Source: Caprimulgus europaeus
Lineage: Eukaryota; Chordata; Aves; Caprimulgiformes; Caprimulgidae
NCBI GenBank assembly: GCA_907165065.1
Contig: OU015532.1
Coordinates: 31,872,339 to 31,936,338 of the forward strand
Reading direction: 5' to 3'
Length of the DNA stretch: 64,000 bases
In this document: piece after piece, positions 34,006 to 48,800 of the stretch
How the letters are laid out: the number at the start of each line of letters is the position of its first letter
Numbering within the stretch: position 1 is the first letter of the stretch
Notes under the pieces: generated by a model
What the model was told of the DNA's origin: nothing
Databases searched by the model: none
What the model saw: only the letters and a program-made list of their open reading frames with translations
Translations under genes and position numbers: made by a program

Positions 34006-37000
34006 GGTTTTATTAACCTTTTTGTGTTGTATGAACATTTTGCTTTTCTAAAAATGTAGAGGGGATAAAACCCAAAACTTCACTAAATTTTGTCTTGGTA
34101 TACTAGCAGGCACTGCTAAGAGTTACATAAATGATTTCAATTTACAGCTCTGGATGCTGGTTAGGTCCTCATCTGTGTTCCCTTACATAGGTCATTCTTG
34201 GAGTGCTTCTAAGTTGAGTGTTCAACAGGAGCATAGTATCAAAAGCCCCTGAGAGGTCTTTTGGCAAGCCAATTCAAGCAAATTGTTAGAAAGTAGGTGT
34301 GGAAAGGACCTCCTGGGTTAGGAAATCCAGTGCTCTGCTGTCCCTCCAGACAAACTCATAAGATCTCATAATCATAGCCCTTTTAAGGCCCTCCACCTGC
34401 CCCAAAATTGAGGTGATGATGCCAGTTACAAGCTCTTCCACAAAAGAAGTGCAAGGGAAAAAACTCTGGAGCATCTTTACTCACTGAAGAGAAGTCCTAA
34501 ATCATGTAGGATGAGGATGACAAAGGAAATTGTGCCCTATGAGCTTGGTGCCTGTTTGTATGAGACTATTGAAACAAACTGGTGGGAAGGTAAAACTTTT
34601 ATAGCAAAGTAAAGGGGCCATTTCTTTTTCCTTCATAAGATAAATGTAAATTTAGTTAATGAAAAGAACTGTCCTTTTTTGACAGAACTATTAATGGGAC
34701 ATCATACTCGTACAGTCATACTATTGGCTCGTTAATTCCAATTCCATCTTATTGCAGGTAGCTATAATTCATAACCCCAGTCTATGGAAGTGCTTTTTAA
34801 GACAAATAGGAGCTTCTGAAATTGTATGATTGCATTAGCACTAGGATTTGCTGCTCACGCAGTAGCTTTTGTTCCTAAAAGTATGCGTGATTTCTTTCAC
34901 AAAAAACCCAGCATTAAGCTAACTTTTTAGCTTTGACAAGTTCTAATTTAAAGTCAAGTGACTCCAAGCATAGTGTCATATGAATATCTTATCAAGCTCA
35001 TAAATTAGTAACGTATCAGTTGAAAATTAGTTTGTTTGGTAATGAAAACTGTGTTGGAATTAAACATGGTATTTGAGACAAATCAATATTACTTTTAACA
35101 CCAACCATACTTTCTACTAATTTGCATGAGGTTGTGGTTATATTTTCATTCATGTTCTGTATGCTCCTCAGCCATTTTCAGGCTGGATTCCTTTCTATTT
35201 TTTTTTATTGTAATAAAAAGTTGCATATGAAAAATACAACCAATTGTCTATGTCTTCTCCAAGCCTAAATTGAAAAAATGAAATTTCAAAGTCAAGTAGC
35301 TGAAAGCCTTCAGATTTTTAATTTCCTGTTGTTAATTTTATCTCTGTTGTACATGGAAACGCTGTGGAAACGAGCACGTAATCTCGTAACTAGATGCTAA
35401 GACAGTTGTATGTGAACAAATTGGTGAGGTGGAGAGGAATGTTTTCTAGATGGGTGTTTCAAGAGCCTTGCCTTGTTCAGCTCTTTTTCCATCATTGATT
35501 GTAGCTACTCTGTAATCTCTGTGATTGCTCTACGTTATGCACTATTGCCACTGCTTTGTCAACATGGACAGGGAGTTTTTAGGTTTCTTGCAGTGTTTTT
35601 GCAAAGGCAGGCAGGAAATCAAAACAGTGTTGTTTTTTTTTTTTTTCAACTCTAAAGATCACCCCATTTAAAAATAGTTTCATGGGACGAAATAGCTGCT
35701 TCTCTAGCTCAGTTTTAAAGTCGGGCTTTGAGCGTTATCCACAGTAGTCTTTATAAAAAGGGACAGAACTTTTTGTAGTGGGATGGCTGCTGCGTGTCTG
35801 TGCAAATGTAATAATTAGGTCATTTCCTAATTTTGTGTCCACATATATGCAATGTGGTGCTATGTTAGATATATCTTACTTTTTTGTTCGAGTTCTGTTA
35901 TGACTTTCTTGTAATTTCGGTATTCTTTGCCTTTCTTGTTCATAATGGTTATATTTTTGGTGTGATCCTCTCTGAAATTCAGAGTTTGCCTCAATAACAG
36001 GCTGATGATGATTTCTAGAAAAGGGACAAGAAAATGGAACTGGAAAGAGAAAGCAGTTTCAAATACTTCATCCAAACAATGTTCAGTTGTTTGATCTCAA
36101 AACTCCTTGGCTAAATATTTAGGAAAAGTTACCAACCTCTAAATTGGAGTCCCAAGAAATTCTGTGTAACCTCAGGGATTTTTGTGAAAGGAGAAATGGG
36201 ATATAGTGAGGTTTTTTGATTGCTCTGAGCCTGTGTTGAATATTGTTTCATTAGACCTGAGGACTGGGAAAGTTTTATATTTTAAACTGCTTTAGTGTTT
36301 TAGATAGGAGAAATTTATTTTTTTTTTTAATAAAATACATTTTTCTTTTAAAAATAGTTTTGGGTGAAAATGCTGTTTTGTAGAGTTCAGTAACTTTAAA
36401 AAAAACCAACTACTTTGATTTGTTTACCTTAAATTTTAGGAGTGACTGTAGCTATAGCTTTTTACAGTCTGTAAATTTCTTTGTGTAGTTGGATAAGAGA
36501 AGCAAAAGTCATATCTAAATAAAATTTATGATACAATCTGTTTTCAGATCGTGCTGCGTGGTTCTGTTCTGTTTGTAACTGAGGGGACGTTAAGTCTTGA
36601 TGCTGCAGTGCATAGCAGAAAGTTTGGCTGTTCAAAGTTCTTAAAAAATTTGTGTAAGAAACAGTGCTAAGGCCATTTTTCTAGTTTAAAGTATTTTACA
36701 GTTCAAGGTTTCCTCACAATATGTGCAAAGGGAGACGGAGTATGTTTTTAGTTTCTTGCCACAACGTGATTCCCGCCTGTTTCCTAGAGAAGGCTGTTGG
36801 GTCTCGACTAAGCACGTAGGAACCCTAGGATTCCTGGACTCTGTCTCCTGTAGAAATGTGGAACAAAAATCTGTCCTTTACCCCAAGGAATTTACCTCCT
36901 CAGTTACTGTTCAGGAGGTGAGAAGAGTTTTAGAATTAATTTCATGTAGGAATGTGATGTGTGTGTTTTATGTACACACCACATAGATGTGTTGGTATGG

Positions 37001-40000
37001 CATTGGATGACAATTTATAAACATGAAATGGTATCATTATAGGTATATTTTTCTAAATTAATATTTACAGAATTATTTTGATAAGTTTTATCATGAAAAT
37101 TTGTGTCTCAGACTGAATTAAAAAAAAAAAAGCTAGAGCAGTGGCTTTGCCTCTTTTGAAGAACATACAAAATTAATAAAAACTTTCCAGTTAGTATGTG
37201 TGTGTGCAGCAGATGTATTTTTAACACTTTATGTTAATTTTTAATCAACAATCAGGATAGGTAATTACTAAGGTGGTGAAGTTGTTTTCTGACTGTTGCT
37301 TAATCTTGCCTGAATTTAAAAGCTTTTTAAATGATAGAAGATATTTTAAAACATGTAGACCTAAAGCTCTTAACTCCATTAAAAACAGAATTATTTTTTT
37401 GTATTGATGTGGAGAAGTACTACCTTTAAATACTGTAACTGAAAGTGGAGTTTGTTTTTTCTTCATAAGTTTTCCTAGAAGCCTTACCAAAATAAAACTT
37501 TCTATTTATCTTTTCTTTTACCTATTCTTTTTTCTTCATCATTCCATAGTATAATGCAATAACCAACATTTTACTTCCTAGAATAAAGCTGCCAGTCAAA
37601 GTTGAGAGCTTTATCTCTTTGAAAGTAGCGGGCACTTTGTGCTCTAATTTTCTTGCTTGTACTTCTGTGTGTATCTGCTCAGTGGTCTGTGAACATTATT
37701 TTGTATGCAAGTGCTAAAAAGAGTTGATTTTTAAAAAGTGAACTGGTCTGCACTTGTGTCTTAAAATAAGTTGTGGTACTTTTGGAATTGTGATACGACA
37801 TTTCTTAAGCCTTCCTCTTCCCTTCTCCCTTCTCACCTGCTAGCTCTGAAGGACTTTTCACCTATCTTTGAGGAAATTAAATGCAATTACAAGTAGAAAA
37901 TGATTCTGAATTTAAAATTTAAAAGCATCAATTTCTAGAAGCAATTTCTTAATTTAAGTATACATTTTCTGTGGCTGGACATAAAGAGCTCTTATTTATG
38001 AGCAGACAGAAGTTTATACAAATAGAGAAAAAATCATTTAGGTCAAAATGTGAAGAACTACAGTTAATTTAGGCCCTGAATATTCAAGTAAGAAAGGAAT
38101 TATAAGTTTCAAATCTGTTTTTTGGAGAATCTGTAAGGTTATATTAAAAAAACAAATGTCAGCAGATGCAATGGGTATTTTGTTCCAAAATTATACTTTA
38201 TCTTTGGTTATGACTAATGCTAGCTCAGAAAGAAAAGACAGTGCTACTTTTTTTCAGTGTGTACATAGGAAAACAGCCTCTGGAAAGTTAAGGCAAAACT
38301 GATATACAAAAAAGTATAACAAACTTTAGCATACTCACTATGTTGTGAGTAAAACAAAAAAAAAATACTATAATGAAAATATCAAAGGACTTCATTCCTA
38401 GTTAGAAGTGGCACTGATCAGTTACCTACTCGTCCTAAGTATTGTCTTCATATTTACGTACTGCTAGTAGAAGGAGTGTCATTTGTCCATGATATGCAGG
38501 TGCTTAAATTGAGGTACTCATGCTGCTGTACCAATATTATATTTGGTTTATTCTTTTTTCTTTGTTACTGGTTTATGAGCCAGCTTTCAGCTCAGTTTCT
38601 TTCATTTATATATGGTAGTTTTGAATAGTTCTAGACTGAATTTGGCCATCTATCATTTTCAGTGTATGTTTATAAATTTAGCAATTATTTCAAACGTTAG
38701 TAGTGTAAATTTGATGTGACTAAAACCAGGATATTAGCTGTAAGAATTCCTGTGTTGCAGTGCAGAATGTTTATCAGTACCTACTACTTATCTAATATTT
38801 GTTTAATATCCCATATTCTAATTTACATAACTTGATGCAAATGTATGCTGTAAGACTAAGATACCATAGAATTTAAAACAAACATTAAAAGGAATTAAAA
38901 ATGACATTTCCTTAAAACTATATGAATTTTGAGTAATACTTCCAAAATGATTGGGCCTGGCTTCTCTCTATTGTTTGATAGAAGTTTACCTAATATTATT
39001 TTTAAAGTAGCTGAGAAGAGGAAGAGTAGAGGAATATTCCTGATAACCATTTGTGCAACATTCCTGTTTTTGCACATTTTTATTCCCAATCTCAGAACAA
39101 TTAGGACGAAAATGGCTGATAGCTTATGCTGTTCTAAGTGAAGTAGCACCAAATCCTAAGGACTGTAATGAGCTGAATTCAATTTAGAATTAAAAAAAAA
39201 TGGCATAGTATGAACAAAGAGAATATCAGTATGTACAGCTCAACACAAGATGTACTTGCATATATGTATTAGCTGTAGCACATTCTTGAAAACAGGATTT
39301 CATGTACCTAAGTGAAACCCTGTGCAAAGTGGGGTTTGTTTTAGGAAAATACAAAGTGGAGAAGGAAGGTGGTCAAACTGGGGAATAATAGTTTTTATTG
39401 TAGTTATTATTTTAACTTTGATATTATCTATTGAAACTTCTTGTAGTCATTATCTTTAATGGAATTAGCGGAAATAAGTGGAGTGATCTCTCACTCTTAA
39501 GCTACATCCTCATAACTCATTTCAGATATTTTGTTGTCTACTTCATGATTAAAAATAAAAGGGAAAAGAAACAAAGGAAAATTTCTTCATGTATGTATAT
39601 ATAAATGATATATAAAATATTTTGATCTATACGTCATTGTAGGTCTTAACAAAGAAGAAAAAGAAGATAGGCTTAGGATGGCTGGAAAGTGAATTTGTCA
39701 AAAGTATTATTGCTAGAGATTAATCAAATGTAATGGGTTAGCTTGAAAACAGGACTCATCTTAAAACTAATAAAATTCTTAGGTAGCTGTGGAAAGACAT
39801 AAGCAAAACCTGATTTTACGAGACTCAAAGGGATTGCTGATATATTTCCCCAATCTTAGCTGTGTGTTGTAAAATGTTGGAGGTGTGTTGAATTTCCTTT
39901 TTGTTTGTGTTTTTTTTTTGAGTGTGATTTTAAGTAAGTAGGGATGCTGTATTTGAAATTTTTGCAGTTGATAACTTGTCACAGGTGAAATATCTGAGTT

Positions 40001-43000
40001 ATTTTCTGATATGTCAAATTTTATGGATTTAAAGCTATTTATTTTTAAAGGTGTTTTGTATAAGGCATAATTCTGTATGGTGTGTCTAGGCTGTTCTAGA
40101 AGCCTGGGGTTTTTTTGTTTGGTTGGGTTTTTTTAGGGGTATACTGGTTATTGTTCCCTGTAAAGGAAATTACTCTAGTGCAATAGATGAAAGTAAAAAA
40201 AAAAAAAAAAAATCCTGATATTCAGATCTCATAGGTCTAGAAATCCCTGGCACTTCTAATTTTGAACTACAAAGTAGATCTCCTGAAGGACCTGTGAACA
40301 TCTGTACAAAAAACTAACTGCAATTAAACAACTAATTATCAGTATCAAATTCTACTGGATTCCTGGCTGCCAAGATTTCTCACTTGAATTATGTAGAAAA
40401 AAAAAATTCAAAAAGAACTCACTGCATGGATGTATTAACAACTGTGTTCTAGCATACATAGTGTCTGCAGCCTACTGCTTCTTAATAAAGCTTTGTGTTA
40501 ACCTAAACTTACCAGAAGTCCGTTATTTCTGGTGGCGATTCAGAGGTAGTAATAAATATGCCTTGGTCAAATAACAAAATTGGAAATGTTAGAGAACTTT
40601 TCCTGACAAAAAGGAAGTGTGGGATTAAAAATTATATATATATTTTGTAAATAAGAAAGGAATATAGAACATTTTCCTCCTTATCAGGAGTTTATTGCAG
40701 CTTCCAGTGAGTTATTGTTGTGTGTTTTAATAGTCAATAAGTACATTTAGAGCAGTGGGAGGATTTCTAGCCTTCAGAGAGCCTTTCCTTCTTTCCCCTC
40801 TTTTTCAGTTTCCAATTGGTAGAAAATTTGGATGTGGATGAGATCAAACCATATTCCAAAAAAATTCTCATTGAGGTGATTGTGGAAGGTCAGGATGGTA
40901 GAAGCTGTACGTAGAGGGCACCTGCCTTATGCAGTAATCATGCTGTTATGTGAACAGCAGAACACTGGGAAGACACCATGAGGAGAGATCTTTCTGTAAT
41001 TACTTTGTTTTTTTCATTTCAGAATAGTGTATTTAATTCATTATGGTGGTGCTTACATTCTTAATTTCAGTACAAACATTACAATTAAGAACATTGGAAA
41101 TCAGAAAAAGTGTCAAGACAGTGAGTGTTCTGCATAAAGTCTAACAGTGGTCTAATTATTGCTGAAGATACTTTATATTTTTTTAGTAGACAGGTGAATT
41201 AATGAAACAGATGATTAAGTGCACAGGTTCTTTTCTTCTGTTGATGAAGTAGGGAAGAATAACTATTTGCTTCATACCCGTCTTACTCTTTTTGAATGTA
41301 AGACAGTTATCAGTGTTTGAAATCAATGTTACCAGCAGAGTGAAAGGGGAGAATATATTGTTGACTTTTCTTTCAAGCACATGGGTACAGTACCTGTGTG
41401 TTTGAACACTGACCTTAATTAAATGGGAAAGAGCAGGGTATTTGCTGTTAGTTTTCTGGTAATCATATCCAAAAAAGTTTCAAATCAGCTGACAGAATTG
41501 TGCATGTTGTTTGAAATTCCCATAGTGTTTTCCTTCCTAGATTTTAATGCTTGAGAATTGTAGAGTCTAATTCTCAGTTTCATGGTTGTTCTGTTTCAAA
41601 TTTTACGTTTAGTGTGGTGCTTGGTTCAAAAAGCAGATATCTTTATTTGGCATCTCTAACGTACTGAATACCTACTGAACTTCAAACTTTATATCTTTGT
41701 CAAGTGTCACAGTTGGAATCTTGTTCCTTTGCTTCTAGCTTATGGTGCAAGCTGTGGCTAAACAAATGTTTATAGATGGAATGAAAAGAAAGTCACCTTA
41801 TAAGGAGAATGAAAGATGATACAATATTTTGATAGGCCAAATGATGATGTATGTATGTGTGTCTATGTACGCATATATGTATGAGTATATATATTTTTTA
41901 AAAAAAATCCATAATACACATCCTAAAATACATAACAACTTAAAGACCATTGTGGCACCAGTAAAATGGTGGTCACTCCTTTGAATACAAACACATAAAT
42001 GAAAAAAAACCAAAACAAACCCAAACGAATGCAAGCAGCAATCTAAAGAGCCCTATTTTCTATAACAATATATTTTGAAATACTTAATATAATTTTGAAA
42101 TTTCAGGAGTTGCTCCAAAAGAACCACAGTGAGATTGCTTGAAGTACATTGTTTCATGCAATACTTACTTCCCTGCAATACTTCCTTCCCTGCTGATAGA
42201 AAAGCATATAAATGATCTGATTAATAAATTCTGATTTTTTTTTTTAATTGAAACGGGGACAGTCATTTTAAAAAACCTTGCTTTCCAATATCACTTTTGC
42301 TATACAAGACAAAATCAACTTTTTGTTCCAAGCAAAAGAAACTTGAAGTACATGATACTATTACTTTTATTACCCCTTCTGTTTTAGGTATCCATGTCTC
42401 AAACTACATTCAGAAGTTAGCAATAAAAGAAATAAAACTACAACTTTCAGTGTTAGTGAGGATTGCTTTTAATGAAGTGTAATGTCACTAACTAAAAATG
42501 TTAGTGTGTCTTGACCAAATTGTCATCTTATACTTTATTAGTTTTTGTTTTTCAGACTTTTTCCGTAACACTGAATAGAGGTAATTGTCTCTTACGTGGT
42601 TTTATGTTGTAGAGTAGTTTTTTTGTAGTAATTGTCATTGCCTTTGTCTTACCTTGTAACTGTCTTGTGTTTGTTTTGTTGAAGCAGTCTAGAGGGGTGA
42701 GAATGATGTAGCGAGAGGAAATGAGACACATTTGCTATTGTACGTATCTGAGAAGTCAACTTTTGTATTCTCACTTTTTAGCTTTTAGGCTCTGATATGG
42801 AAGAGAGACACCATTAAAAGTAAAGCAAAAAGGTAGAAAAAATAGTTAGCAATTGATTTTTTTGGTTTTGCTAGTATTTATTTAATGACTTGTAAGTCAT
42901 TAGTGATTACGTAGTGATTATGTATACTTACTGAATGGGTAATTGAGTTAATATATTGTTTTATTAGCATTGTGCTGCCCTATATTTTATTCACTCCTAA

Positions 43001-45230
43001 CTTAAAGCATGCATGGAGTAGGGTGTTACTGATTGCTTGTGATTTGCTTTAGATTCACATTTTCACAGTAGTTCCTAAATACAAATAAGTGATTACTTTA
43101 GCATCCTTCGGCTGTAAGGTATGCTGTTGTCACTAGGTTTTTTTGGGAGGAGGGGGAAATGACTGGACAACTATAGCTGAATCTTGTATAAACATTGGAT
43201 ATCCAGTTTGAACTTCCACAGAATTATTTTTGTCAGGATATGTAAATTTTTTTTGTAGTTCCATGTATTGTTCATTGTTACCATTGTGTTTGCTTGACTT
43301 GCTGCTTGCCAGTTCAATCGTGATTGTTTAAAACTGGGCATTTATAAATACTGCCTAAAGTAAGTGATCAACTTGGAAAAGTTAGGCTGGACTGAATTTG
43401 TTAGCTTTGTATCAGAGTGTTCCCACGCTTTCTTTTTTGACGTTAGCATTCAATTCTGAATGAGGAAACTTCCTTGTGTCTCCTAGCTGGCCAAAGTGAG
43501 CCATTTTTGCTTACCAGTGTTCTTCACTAAGTCAGATCATGTTGTCTAGTTCTTCCACTTTGAACTTCACTTGTGTACAACTTGGGTTGTCTCTTGGGTT
43601 TTGGTAGCTATCACAACAGCAGGTCACAGTTACCAGGAAAAGCAATTGAAAGAGGAGTTACACTGAACATTTGAAAACATGAACCAAGGCACCTAGTCAT
43701 GTTCCAAAACCAGAGAGCCTCGGTCAGGATGGTGTGTAGGAGTTGTGTGGGAACAGAGAATACTGGCTTCTTCGGGAAAATTTTCTTTTTGATTCCTGAG
43801 CTTTACTAATTTTGTTTGTTCAGAGGATGCTAATTTAACTGCATTTGATTTTGGAGGTGGGAGTGGTGGGGGAGGGCTAGTGAAAAGCATACCCACTTGT
43901 AAGTATGAGATTCTCTAGAGAAGCATTTAAAATGTATTTAATATGAGTAAATTATCTCATTTTTCATAGTTCCATTGAAAGTCACCGATTCACTTGCTGA
44001 AACTTTGAAAAAGTAGAAAACAACCAACTGAAGACAGACATAAAAAAAAAAAAAATTGGATAAGCAACACTTTGACAAATTGAAAACTAAGTGAAGACAG
44101 AGGCAGTATTACTTATAAATCGTATTAAGTGTTAAGCAACCTGAATTATAAAGGAAAAACAGAAATATTGTTAATTTTTAGTCAAATGATCAAGTAATTT
44201 GTACAAAATGTGTTGATTCTAGGAATTTGGAGAATAATAGCTTGAGTTTTGTAGCTTTTTTTTTTTTTCAGAAACCAAAGAACCCTGCTGCTTCTGAATT
44301 CACTAGCTTTTATTTTGATTCTTCAAATTGAATTGAAAAGAAATTTATGCTTTTCAATCTGTTTTTGTTTTGTTTATTTTCCCTTGTGCAGGAAAGTACC
44401 ACACTGAGTTTCTTCCATGTTGTTTGTTGTGATGTGACAAAACAAATGTGGCTGATGTGTGAAACAAATTTCTTAGACTAGAGGGACTACCTTTAATAAC
44501 AGCTGTAAAGGGTTGTGGTAGTTGTGGCTTCCTGAGATTACAGAGATATAGACTTGTTTGTGTGCATTTGGTTTTCTTTTAAAATTGAAATATACCACTA
44601 ACTATCATGTACAGTTTCCTAAGGAAATTACACTTAATATGTGGCCTAAAATGTGCTCTCTGTGGTTTTAAGTTTTCTCTATTTTTGGTTAGCTGGATGT
44701 GTTCATTTATTCAATAGTAGTCTTTTGGAACCACAAAAATGAAAAGCTTTTAGCTTTGAGTTTCTTGATTTTTTTTTTTTTATTCGTTATGATTTGTGTA
44801 ATGCAATTCTTATTTTACTATGTGCTTAAACAGGAGGGAGTCTTTTGAGCAGCACAGTTTATTCAGGCATTTAAATGTGTTTATTTGGAAAAAAACCCTG
44901 ATCTTCAGTAATATAAAGCCTAATCTTTTAAATAGTGGGTTTTAACTGTTTAATAGCAATTTTTTTGTTACTTAAAACCCCATAAACCTTTCCTTGTATT
45001 AGTTGATATTCCATTGCCAGAAGTCATACTGAAGTTTAAAAAAGGAGGTAGCTCTGGGAATGCCTTATTTTCACTTTCAGTTTAACATAATTCATAGCAG
45101 AATCAACTTTGGACATCTAACAGAATGCAAGTAAAATTAGTTTGTCAAGTCTATTATATAGAGGGTTATACTGGAGTTGTACTTCATTTCTGTGAAATCA
45201 TATTTTGAAAAAAAAAAAAAAAATTATTGG
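34006..45230 (+). other. NOVA1: NOVA1 intron 2, between the two LTRs
   Basis: AT-rich with no supported exon. About 34290-34480 reads like a diverged interspersed repeat (a faint resemblance to a reversed CR1 tail) that I cannot assign. An A18 run lies at 40195-40212. Several T-rich runs ending in CAG look like acceptors but lack a partner donor and an open frame. Confidence 0.7.
40195..40212. repeat. A18 homopolymer
   Basis: 18 consecutive A. Confidence 0.95.
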
Positions 45231-45395
45231 TGAGGTGGTTTCACTTGGCTAGCAGCCAAACACAGCCGTTTGCTCACTACCCGCCCCCCACAAGGGGACA
45301 GGAGAGGGAATTGGGGGGCAAGGTTAAGGAGACTTGTAGATTGAGATAAGAACAATTTAATAATTGTAATAAAATAAAACTTTAAGCAATATTAA

Positions 45396-45426
<31 letters not shown>

Positions 45427-45852
45427 GTAATAAAATATACAAATGAATGATAACCAGTGCAATTGCTCATCACCAGATGACCAAGCCCGCCTGTTCTCAG
45501 ATAATGATCCTGAAACTGAAACCGCAGCCCCAGAAGAGCAAGAGCCCAAGCAAAAGCCAGAGAGCAAGAGGAGACCCTCACTAATACACTAGACATGATG
45601 TGATATGATATGGAATATCCTAATGGCATATCCAAGCGCAAATTTAGCTTATTAATTTAAATATTCATCGCCCTTCCCTTGATCTTGCACTTGTAGACTG
45701 ACAAAAACACAAAGTCCTTCAGCTTCCAGCGACAAATACAAACACTGATATGTGCTCAATGTTTTTCTCATAACAAATCCCATGCTGAAACTAACACACA
45801 GCAGTATTCTAGCTACTAAAAAGAAACCCAGATCTGTCTCAGCTGAAAACCA
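45231..45852 (-). mobile_element. Solo LTR of an avian ERVL-type element, - orientation
   Basis: Read on the minus strand it starts TGGTTTTCAGCTGAGACAG and includes 'tagtagctagaatactgctg' and 'ggatattccatatcatatca'. It then runs through an expanded (ATT)n and 'attgttcttatctcaatc' into the C-rich 3' end, 'gctgctagccaagtgaaaccacctca'. The 3' half is the reverse complement of the 33.4 kb LTR type; the 5' half is a related subfamily. No internal retroviral genes flank it. Two minus-strand frames of 61 and 94 codons within it are not genes. Confidence 0.85.
45395..45428. repeat. (AAT)n expansion inside the LTR
   Basis: About eleven AAT/ATA units within the minus-strand LTR. Confidence 0.9.
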
Positions 45853-48800
45853 GGACAATTTGCTAGTAGGATCAAAGAATTTTCTTATCCTTTTGTCTGT
45901 CTTGGTCACTTTTTTCAACTTCTGTGTAATTTATGTATTGAAACATCTTTGATTTTCCTAGCTGGACAGCTAGAAGATGGTGCACTACTGTAATTAATGA
46001 GTCAAGTGAACTTTCTTTTCAGTCATAGCTATGTAGTGTACACAATGAAAGACTCAGTTTCTCTAAGGGGTTTTTTTAATATATATCTCTAAATGCTAAA
46101 AGATGAACATAGCAAGTAACTGTTTCATATGCATGAGGAATGAGGAAATATTTGGAAAAAACATATCTACCTTGGGAAAAAAATAAACCCTTGCTAAACA
46201 TTCCATTTTGGTTTATACTAAAACATTTATCTTAGCTATTTGTAGAATTTTGGTAGTAACAATCAGTTTGTGACTGCAAAAGTCCTTTCTAGCTATTTGA
46301 CCACTATAGGTTGCTGTGATGTAGCCAAAAGGACAACCTATGTGATAGGTTGTAATTTTTATTTGGTTTTAACTTACATATTTTCTGCATATCCATCTGC
46401 ACGTAAGTTTGTTCTTTGTTTTGGTAGATAGTTTTTACCATGTCATAGCCATCAAGTTAAGACAATATAGTGTAAAGGAAGGGCATTTAAATATACTGAA
46501 ATGCAGAGGTGTTTTACTCTGGTCATCAGATCCACCAGTCTGCTCTGTTTAGTACCTTCTGTTGCCTGGCCCTGTGCCAATGCAGTGTCCTTGACCAGCC
46601 TTTCAAATAATTTATTTTTAAGGACAGCTCCTTGCTTATTTAGCCACTCTAAATGATACTGGAAAATCCCCAAACATGAAATATTCCTTTAGGTTTCCTG
46701 TCCATCAATTTATTCCCATTAAGAAAATAAAATTATTCTGGTTTCATGCAGTTTTGCCTTTCCAGCAACAGCTTCTTAACTTTTTCTTTGCAGATGGTTC
46801 AATGCTTTCTAATATGTCAGATGTCCTTTATACATGACCAAATTGTGAGTGGCTTCTGCCTATTGCCAAATCCATATGAAAATGGCAAACTGCAGGGTAA
46901 CATAAGGCTAATAAAGCCTTTTACTGTCCCATAAGGGCTGATCATTTGCCACCCCAAAAGAGAAGTTAGTGGAGGACCAATTCACCTGACCTAAGTCTCC
47001 TGGATCTCTTTATTCATTAAAACCAAATACCATACTTGTTGACTTGCTTTGGCATTTTGTGGGCTGTTTATTCAGAAGACTTTTTGAACTTTCTAGCAAG
47101 CATTTGTTATAAATTTAAATGGATTTGATTCAGAAATATTGACACAATGTGGATATAGCTGTATTATATTATGGTCATTGCATTCCATTGTTGATTAATT
47201 GTGTTTGGGAGTCTCTTTATGAAAGCAGATCATGTTTTTAAATTTTAAATGCTTTTTTCATGAAGAAGTACAATTGCAGATACTGAAGATGCTAACACTT
47301 AGCCAAATGTTGCTGTTTCATTTCTCAGTTACATCATAATTTTCATGATGGATGACCTAGTTTTATGACCAGGAAAATAGGAGTAATTTTGTCAGACCAT
47401 TAGTTTACTACCTGCAGTGTGTATGCTCACTTCAGCTGTTGGCTTCAAAACATTTGTCTAGTACTATCAGCACTTAAGTGGAAAGTTTTGCTTTGAGAAT
47501 GAGCAAAGTGAGGTGTTGAGAGGGAATGGTGTGTACTTGTGTATATGAAAGCAGCAAACTCCTCCCTCCTTACCTCCTGCCCTACTCCCAAAAAACATGT
47601 GATGTTTCTTTTTAGGAACTTTGATCTTTTCAAGCATGTAAAATATTGAAAATGTCAACATATGGTTTTTTGTTAATGTAATGTTTCAGAAAGTTCTTAA
47701 AAGGGAATTTCAGTTAGGTTCTGTCTAAGTTCTTTAATAAAAGGTGTATGCTGTAACATCTTTTACAAAGAGAACTTTTCCTCCCAGAGGAGTAAAGAGT
47801 GAAATCTATTTAGGTTAATTGCAAATTAAAAAAAGAACAAAGTTTTAAATGGTCTAGTGGTCTGAATTAAAAAGGAAAAAAAAAAGTTTTCCATATCAGT
47901 TTTTATTTAGTCATTCCTGTCATAATTTTATTAGTGTTGCAGTCCTTCACAGAATCTTCTGAGAATACTGGGATAGCCAAGACCTGAATTTCTGACTTGG
48001 AGAATTGTGTCAGATGTTCCCCTTCCACTCTTACTGAGGAGTTTTTGGGTAGTTTTGGTTTTTTGTTAAGCCTACTTTCCTTAGGTAAATTAGGTTTATT
48101 GGACTATGATGTGTCCCTTCTGATCCCTTCTGACCTGTTTCCTCATGTCAACCACACATAAAGATTGGAGCTTCAAATATATATTTTTTTAAGATCCCCC
48201 ATGTTTTGTGAAAGTTGGCAACAATTTGCCAGTTGAGAGTAAAAGCCGTTAAAAGGCCCTTAATCAGCCAAACCCTCAATGGTGACATTTACTGTTAGTT
48301 TAGTGGTGCATAAACAAATCAAATGAAGGAAAGGTCATACTCAGCTTCAGCATCCAGAGGTGTTATCTTTAATACTGATTAAAAACTTTAATGTATCCTT
48401 GTGTTTATTAAAGTAAAATGGCAATGGATATTTACCTTGCATATCTTATGTGTTTCAGGAATTCTTCAGAAGTAGTTACTCTTGTCTTGTTACTTCCTTT
48501 TTTTTCCCATATGTTAGATTTAGTATGAAAATCCAAGCAAACTTAAATCAGGGAAAGTAAAATCAAGGTATTTGTTTTTGTTATAAATACCTTGTTCCTA
48601 CAAGGTAGAAACAAAAATCTCTTTAAAGTCTACTACGTTTCCTGTTTTAAAATAGCATAACCATAACCATTGTAGCCAAATGCCTGCTTAGAGTATGCTA
48701 TCACAGTAATATTCATTATTTAAGTTAGGAACCATTATTAGTCACAGGGTTATTCATGTTTGTTCTGTACTTAGGTAATCGGTGTTCAGCTAACCCAGAA

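Noticed and set aside
34290-34480. Possible reversed CR1 tail
   Set aside because: Only short phrases match; too diverged to assign by eye.
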